The notes under the pieces are model-generated. The model was not told the origin of the DNA. It was given only the letters and a program-made list of their open reading frames with translations, and did no database searches. From NCBI GenBank assembly GCA_051002015.1, contig JBPCMS010000054.1, forward strand, positions 1 through 26,742: a stretch of DNA of 26,742 nucleotides, read 5' to 3'. Source of the DNA: JACDBE01 sp051002015 (lineage in GTDB: Bacteria > Actinomycetota > Acidimicrobiia > Spongiisociales > UBA5794). Positions 23,009 to 26,742 of the stretch are shown here, one piece after another. A program made the position numbers and the translations under genes. Positions within the stretch are counted from its first letter, which is position 1, and each line of letters opens with the position of its first letter.

Positions 23009-23195
23009 CCGGAACGTGGCCGGCTCGATACCTCATCCGGAGCGGGCCAGCGAGGAGGCCTGGGGTCGACCTATTGGGTGGTCCTGCTCGAGTCGTTCTT
23101 CGCCTCCCGGTCCGCCCCGGTCATCCCGCGACGCTCCCCGCCGTGGCCGAGCTTGGCGGGGAGCCTCCGCCACCTGGGCTGACGGCGTCGCCGCC
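23009..23195 (+). pseudogene. Relic of a second purQ 3' end and a nearly deleted purL
   Basis: Bases 23031-23057 are identical to purQ bases 19825-19851 (27 nt), and 23084-23098 match purQ 19879-19893 (15 nt). Similarity starts near 23009 and continues past the purQ stop into the purL start (CCGCCGTGGCCGAGC against CCGCCGTGACCGAGC). It then jumps to sequence like the purL end (TGGCGGGGAG... ACCTGGGCTGA). So the region looks like a purQ-purL copy from which nearly all of purL was deleted, now full of substitutions and indels. It cannot encode a working protein. The true purQ-purL ends about 1 kb upstream. The stretch 23196-23247 shows nothing further. Confidence 0.75.
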
Positions 23196-23247
23196 GGAAT
23201 CCACGTCGCTTCGGGGCGGGTACGAAACTGGCTCCCCGGTCGGAACC

Positions 23248-23502
23248 TCACCCGGTCGGGGAGGTGGAGATCCCATCGGCGGCGAGCAGGCGATCGAGCG
23301 CCACCACCCAGCTCTGGTAGTAGGGGGCGGTCGGTGTCTGGTCGATGGCGGCGATCAGGTGAGCCCGGAAGGCGTCCCACCCTCCGCCCGACGCCTCGAC
23401 GTAGGCGGCGGCAAGACCGAAGGCGCGGCTCTCCCACGGGGCGTCGAACACCAACTCACCGTTGCGGCGGGGGATACCGTCGGGGGGCGAGGACGACGTC
23501 AT
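23248..23502 (-). CDS. Nitrile hydratase accessory/activator protein (NhhG/P14K type)
   Basis: The 84-residue protein resembles the N-terminal part of nitrile hydratase beta subunits, as do the small activators of cobalt-type enzymes: RRNGELVFDAPWESRAFGLA near the start and APYYQSWVVALDRLL near the end. In known Co-type systems this protein forms a complex with the alpha subunit and helps insert cobalt and oxidise the cysteine ligands. ATG 23502 overlaps the alpha-subunit stop by 4 nt. The gene order beta, alpha, accessory matches Co-type clusters. It is the last gene of the operon and ends about 50 nt from the purQ/purL relic. Confidence 0.88.
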   Translation of the reverse strand: MTSSSPPDGIPRRNGELVFDAPWESRAFGLAAAYVEASGGGWDAFRAHLIAAIDQTPTAPYYQSWVVALDRLLAADGISTSPTG

Positions 23503-24131
23503 CGCGCCACACCGATCATGTGGTCGCGAGTGACCAGCGCGGCCAGCTCCTCCTCGGACCTGGTGGCGGCGTCGTCGGGAGCCACGGGCAGGACCATGTA
23601 CCGGACCTCGGCGCTCGAATCCCACACCCTGACCTCGACGTCGTCGGGGAGCGCCGTCCCGAACTCGGCCAACACCGCCCGCGGCTCGCGGACCATGCGC
23701 GACCGGTAGGCGAAGCTCTTGTACCAGCGTGGCGGCAGCCCGAGGACGGGCCACGGGTAGCACGAACACAGGGTGCACACCACCACGTTGTGGATGTCGC
23801 CGGTGTTCTCGAGCACGACCAGGTGCTCACCCTCGGCGCCGCCGAACCCGAGCTCGCCCACCGCCCGGGTGCCGTCGGCGAGGAGCCGGGCCCGGTAGTC
23901 GGGGTCGGTCCAGGCGCGCGCCACCACCCGGGCGCCGTTCATCGGGCCGAGATCGCGCTCGTAGGTGTCGACGATGGCGTCGACCACGTCGGAGGTGATC
24001 AACCCACGCTCGACCAGCAGCGCCTCGATGGCCTCCACCCGGCGTTCGATGTCGAGCTTCGGTTTCGGGTGGTGTCCGTGATCCTCGCCGTCGTGGTCGT
24101 GGTCACCGTGGTGGGGGTGGTCGTCCGTCAT
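23499..24131 (-). CDS. nthA: Nitrile hydratase alpha subunit, cobalt type
   Basis: Nitrile hydratase adds water to nitriles to give amides. The 210-residue alpha subunit contains the metal-binding loop CTLCSC (Cys119, Cys122, Ser123, Cys124); Thr at the second place is the mark of cobalt-type enzymes, iron types having Ser. The nearby VVVC...YPWPVLGLPPRWYKS and YRSRMVREPRAVLAEFG are family hallmarks. The N-terminus is unusual: eight His occur in residues 5-21 (HPHHGDHDHDGEDHGHH), which could hold or buffer cobalt. ATG 24131 overlaps the beta stop by 4 nt. The subunit is otherwise full length. Confidence 0.95.
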   Translation of the reverse strand: MTDDHPHHGDHDHDGEDHGHHPKPKLDIERRVEAIEALLVERGLITSDVVDAIVDTYERDLGPMNGARVVARAWTDPDYRARLLADGTRAVGELGFGGAEGEHLVVLENTGDIHNVVVCTLCSCYPWPVLGLPPRWYKSFAYRSRMVREPRAVLAEFGTALPDDVEVRVWDSSAEVRYMVLPVAPDDAATRSEEELAALVTRDHMIGVAR

Positions 24132-24769
24132 TCGAGATAGCGCTCCCAGAGATCGAGGTACAGCCAGCCGGGCTCGGCGTCCGCCCCCCACAGGTCGGCC
24201 ATGGCGAAGCGGATCGTGTATGTCGGCTCGGGCGGCCCGTCGCTCGTAGGGGGAGGCCACCCGCCCGGAACCATGGTGACGGTTCCGGTCACCCCCCGCA
24301 CGTAGCGGGGGCAGCGGTGGTGTCCCGCCGGCGCCATCCGCTTCACCGTGACCTCGTCGCCCACTCCGAAGCGGCCGGCGACGATATCGCCGGACGGGTG
24401 GCGGGGCCCTACCAGGGCCTCGACCAGTTGGGCGGTCCCCTCCGGATCGGTGTCGCCGCGGTGGGCCTGGGCCGGCTCCCCGGTGGCGGCCCGCCGGTCG
24501 ATGTCGGCCACGTCCAGCGTCCCTGCCCTGACCAGGCCGTCCTCGACCGATCGTGCCCACCGCTGGTAATAGCTCGAGGTCAGGTAGGTGGCGGGGTCGA
24601 GCCGTTCGATCCCGGGCCGGATCGATCCGGTGCGCAACCGGGTGGCGCCGGTGACCAGCATCAGACCGAAGGTGCGGCCCTCCCAACGCTCGTGGAACAC
24701 GGGCTCGTCTGGCTGGGGCGCGATCGGCCCGAAGCCGTGCATCCCGCCCATGTCGTGCATTCCGTCCAC
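24128..24769 (-). CDS. nthB: Nitrile hydratase beta subunit
   Basis: The beta subunit packs against alpha to build the nitrile hydratase active-site channel. The 213-residue protein starts MDGMHDMGGMHGFGPI, the usual beta N-terminus, then has PVFHERWEGRTFGLML, TSSYYQRWARSVEDGLV, and the SH3-like C-terminal domain with FGVGDEVTVKR, HHRCPRYVRGVTGTV and YTIRFAMADLWG. GTG 24769 was chosen because it gives the family start; GTG 24781 adds four residues. GAGGTG lies about nine nucleotides before it. It is first in the beta-alpha-accessory operon. The operon diverges from the ABC exporter. Confidence 0.94.
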   Translation of the reverse strand: MDGMHDMGGMHGFGPIAPQPDEPVFHERWEGRTFGLMLVTGATRLRTGSIRPGIERLDPATYLTSSYYQRWARSVEDGLVRAGTLDVADIDRRAATGEPAQAHRGDTDPEGTAQLVEALVGPRHPSGDIVAGRFGVGDEVTVKRMAPAGHHRCPRYVRGVTGTVTMVPGGWPPPTSDGPPEPTYTIRFAMADLWGADAEPGWLYLDLWERYLE

Positions 24770-24790
24770 TGTCGATCGCACCTCGAGCGA

Positions 24791-24796
24791 AGCGTA
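24791..24796 (-). promoter_or_regulatory. Putative -10 (TACGCT) of the nitrile hydratase operon
   Basis: On the minus strand TACGCT lies 21 nt before GTG 24769. RNA would start near 24784 and include GAGGTG as ribosome binding site. No regulator gene or operator was recognised in the 254-nt divergent gap up to 25023. Confidence 0.35.
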
Positions 24797-24987
24797 GCCA
24801 CCGACGCCGGCGGGGATCGGCCGGGGACGCCGGCACCATGACCGATCCCCTCAACCGAGTCCGGCGAGGTGTCGCCCACCCGTCCCCTGACGAATGCTCT
24901 CGCCGCCCGGGGTCCCGTGGGGCCTGTGCTGCCCGGAACATGGAGGTCGACGACGGGCGCTCGAACCGACTCGGCGTTCCGAGACGC

Positions 24988-24996
24988 TGGCATAAT
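24988..24996 (+). promoter_or_regulatory. Putative extended -10 of the ABC exporter operon
   Basis: TGGCATAAT (TG-N-CATAAT) lies 27 nt before ATG 25024. A TGGAG ribosome binding site sits between them. No convincing -35 hexamer was seen, as expected for extended -10 promoters. Confidence 0.45.
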
Positions 24997-25023
24997 GGCC
25001 GGTCCCGCCGCCTGGAGTCCAGC

Positions 25024-26022
25024 ATGCCCGCAACCAATGCCGTCGAGGCCGTCGGTCTGGTCAAGCGCTACGGCGAGACGACCGCCCTCACCGGGATCGA
25101 CCTCAGCGTCGAGACGGGAACGGTCACCGCCGTCCTCGGCCCCAACGGGGCGGGCAAGACCACGGCGGTGCGGATTCTCACCACCCTCACCGAGGCCGAC
25201 GAGGGATCGGCCATCGTCGCCGGGTTCGACGTGCGCCGGGATCCCATCGAGGTGAGGCGCCGGATCGGGCTCGCCGCCCAGGAGGCAACGGTCGATCCGC
25301 TGCTCACCGGAAGGGAGAACCTGGTGATGCTGGGCGAGCTCCACCACCTCAACCGCAAGACGGCGGTGCGGCGGGCGGGTGAGCTGCTGGAGCAGTTCTC
25401 GCTCGACGACGCCGGCGACCGGGTGGTCAGCGGCTATTCCGGAGGGATGCGGCGCCGTCTCGACCTGGGGGCGACGCTGGTGGCGAACCCCGAGGTCCTG
25501 TTCCTCGACGAGCCAACCACCGGGCTCGACCCCCGAGCGCGCAGCGAGCTGTGGGAGATGCTCGACACCCTGGTCGACCAGGGCACCACCGTCATGCTCA
25601 CCACCCAATACCTCGACGAGGCGGACCGGCTGGCCGATGACATCGTGGTCATCGACCACGGCCGGATCATCGCCCGGGGCGACTCCGCCGCGCTGAAACG
25701 GCAGGTCGGCGGCGAGCAGATCCAGGTGGAGGTCACCGACCGGGCCGACCTGGCAGCGGCGGCTACGGCGCTGGCAGCCGCAACCGGTCAAGAGCCCACC
25801 ATCGATCAGGCCGCCCGCCGGGCGACCTCGTCGGCGGTCGACGGCGTCGCCGCCCTCAGCGTCGTCGCCGCCACCCTGCGCGACGCCGGGATCGCCGTGG
25901 ACGGGCTCGGTCTGCACCAACCGACCCTCGACGAGGTGTTCCTGACGTTGACCGGGGCCCCGCCCGAACATGAGGGCGAGGAGACCGAGCCGTCACCCCA
26001 CGCAAGGGAGGTCCGATCGTGA
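25024..26022 (+). CDS. ABC transporter ATP-binding protein, DrrA-like
   Basis: The 332-residue ATPase has Walker A GPNGAGKTT (39-47), Q-loop AAQEATVDPLLTGREN, signature YSGGMRRR (138-145), Walker B EVLFLDEPTTGLD and, in place of the switch His, TTQYLDEADRLAD, a form typical of the daunorubicin-resistance (DrrA) family. A DUF4162-like C-terminal domain follows (about 225-315, ending GLGLHQPTLDEVFLTLTG). It would energise export of a hydrophobic compound with the permease encoded next. ATG 25024 follows TGGAG; longer upstream frames are poor. The stop overlaps the permease start (GTGA). The cargo is unknown; no biosynthetic or resistance genes are adjacent. Confidence 0.92.
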   Translation: MPATNAVEAVGLVKRYGETTALTGIDLSVETGTVTAVLGPNGAGKTTAVRILTTLTEADEGSAIVAGFDVRRDPIEVRRRIGLAAQEATVDPLLTGRENLVMLGELHHLNRKTAVRRAGELLEQFSLDDAGDRVVSGYSGGMRRRLDLGATLVANPEVLFLDEPTTGLDPRARSELWEMLDTLVDQGTTVMLTTQYLDEADRLADDIVVIDHGRIIARGDSAALKRQVGGEQIQVEVTDRADLAAAATALAAATGQEPTIDQAARRATSSAVDGVAALSVVAATLRDAGIAVDGLGLHQPTLDEVFLTLTGAPPEHEGEETEPSPHAREVRS

Positions 26023-26742
26023 CCGCCACCAGCCATGCCGAGGCCATCAGCGGAGCGCCGCACCACGAGGAGCGTGGCCGCGGCGGGTTGTGGCACGACA
26101 CCTGGGTCATCGCCAAGCGTGGCCTGGTCCACATGAAGCGCCAGCCGGAGGCATTGAGCGACGCCACCATCCAGCCGGTGATGTTCGTGTTGCTGTTCGC
26201 CTACATCTTCGGTGGGGCCATCGCCGTGCCCGACGGAGGCAGCTATCGCGAGTTCCTCATGGGCGGGATCATGGCCCAGACCGTGGTGTTCACCGCCTTC
26301 GGGGTCGCCATCGGGCTGGCCAACGACCGCAAGAACCAGGCCATCGACCGGTTCCGTTCGCTTCCCATCGCCAGGGGGGCGGTGCTGGGCGGGCACGCCA
26401 TCGCCAACCTGATCAAGTCGTTCCTCCCCGTCGCCCTGATGTCGCTGTGCGGCCTGATCATCGGCTGGCGGATCCGCAGCGGGCTGGCGGACGCCGTTGC
26501 CGGCTACGCCCTGATGGTTGCCTTCGCCTTCGCCATGATCTGGCTGGGGATCCTGGTGGGGAGCCTGATCGCCACCCCGGAAGGGGTGATGGGGCTGGGG
26601 TTCGCCACGCTGTTCCCGATCACCTTCGTCGCCAGCACCTTCGTCCCGGTCGACGGGATGCCCCCCATCCTGCGCACCATCGCCACCTGGAACCCGGTGA
26701 CCACCCTGTCGGATGCGCTCCGGCTCCAGTTCGGCAACCCCA
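26019..26742 (+). CDS. ABC-2 type permease, DrrB-like (cut by window end)
   Basis: GTG 26019 overlaps the ATPase stop and has GGGAGG seven nucleotides upstream. The 241 codons present encode a cytoplasmic N-terminus, then helices at about 52-68 (VMFVLLFAYIFGGAIAV), 85-105, 140-160, 170-190 and 198-215, with VASTFVPVDGMPPILRTI and NPVTTLSDALR, hallmarks of the DrrB/ABC-2 exporter family. The last helix and stop lie beyond 26742. It forms the membrane part of the exporter with the preceding ATPase. Confidence 0.9.
   Translation, partial: MTATSHAEAISGAPHHEERGRGGLWHDTWVIAKRGLVHMKRQPEALSDATIQPVMFVLLFAYIFGGAIAVPDGGSYREFLMGGIMAQTVVFTAFGVAIGLANDRKNQAIDRFRSLPIARGAVLGGHAIANLIKSFLPVALMSLCGLIIGWRIRSGLADAVAGYALMVAFAFAMIWLGILVGSLIATPEGVMGLGFATLFPITFVASTFVPVDGMPPILRTIATWNPVTTLSDALRLQFGNP

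Noticed and set aside
24782..25023. A small gene in the nitrile hydratase/ABC divergent gap
   Set aside because: Short frames exist on both strands, but none has a ribosome binding site, third-position G/C bias or recognisable sequence; only the two promoters were kept.

Overview
This is a GC-rich window with very high G/C at third codon positions, frequent GTG starts, many 4-nt (ATGA/GTGA) gene overlaps and many starts lying 6-8 nt after a TANNNT hexamer, as in leaderless mRNAs. These features, with the gene content (DUF4230, DUF4260, an NfeD/SPFH pair, a Thr-rich-linker Amidase_2, DrrA-type ABC exporter), point to a high-GC actinobacterium, possibly Acidimicrobiia. The class is an inference from sequence style, not a database result.

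Layout. 1-1075: a gene-fragment zone in which the 5' third of an MFS transporter runs head-on into the truncated 3' end of an unrelated membrane protein at about 630-640. 1166-5464: DUF4230 protein (-), NfeD-like and SPFH proteins (+), an Lgt-family protein (-) and a DUF4260 protein (+), with a palindromic repeat cluster in the lgt/DUF4260 gap. 5510-9469: MFS transporter, MBL-fold/rhodanese protein (persulfide dioxygenase-like) and an M20 amidohydrolase, all +. 9543-11159: acyl-CoA synthetase (-). 11432-15716: purA-purD-purE-purB in a tight + strand operon. 15724-17961 (-): a frameshifted cytosine-deaminase-like amidohydrolase, a peptidoglycan-amidase-like lipid/Tat-anchored protein, and a truncated hemoglobin gene that has lost its globin core. 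18099-22094: purC-purS-purQ-purL, every junction overlapping by 4 nt. 22095-23247: a decayed zone with a 39-aa open frame, a frameshifted secreted protein and a relic of a second purQ-purL copy. 23248-24769 (-): a cobalt-type nitrile hydratase operon (beta, alpha, accessory protein). 25024-end (+): a DrrA/DrrB-like ABC exporter, the permease cut by the window edge.

Function. The two pur clusters supply PurD, PurS/Q/L, PurE, PurC, PurB and PurA, most of the route from PRA to AMP. purF, purM, purN/T, purK and purH are not in the window. Nitrile hydratase would convert nitriles to amides; no amidase partner is visible.

Most notable non-genic signal: two families of intergenic palindromic repeats. 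One (six units of about 50 nt) has shared arms but two different core hairpins, and one unit carries its core in exact inverted orientation. One copy abuts and ends a YbaK-like gene start. The other family has two copies near 9.5 kb and 18.0 kb. Several genes here are broken (two single-base frameshifts at G4 runs, one internal deletion, truncations), so either this genome has many eroding genes or some joints and indels are assembly errors. No tRNA, rRNA, CRISPR array, IS element or integrase was seen.
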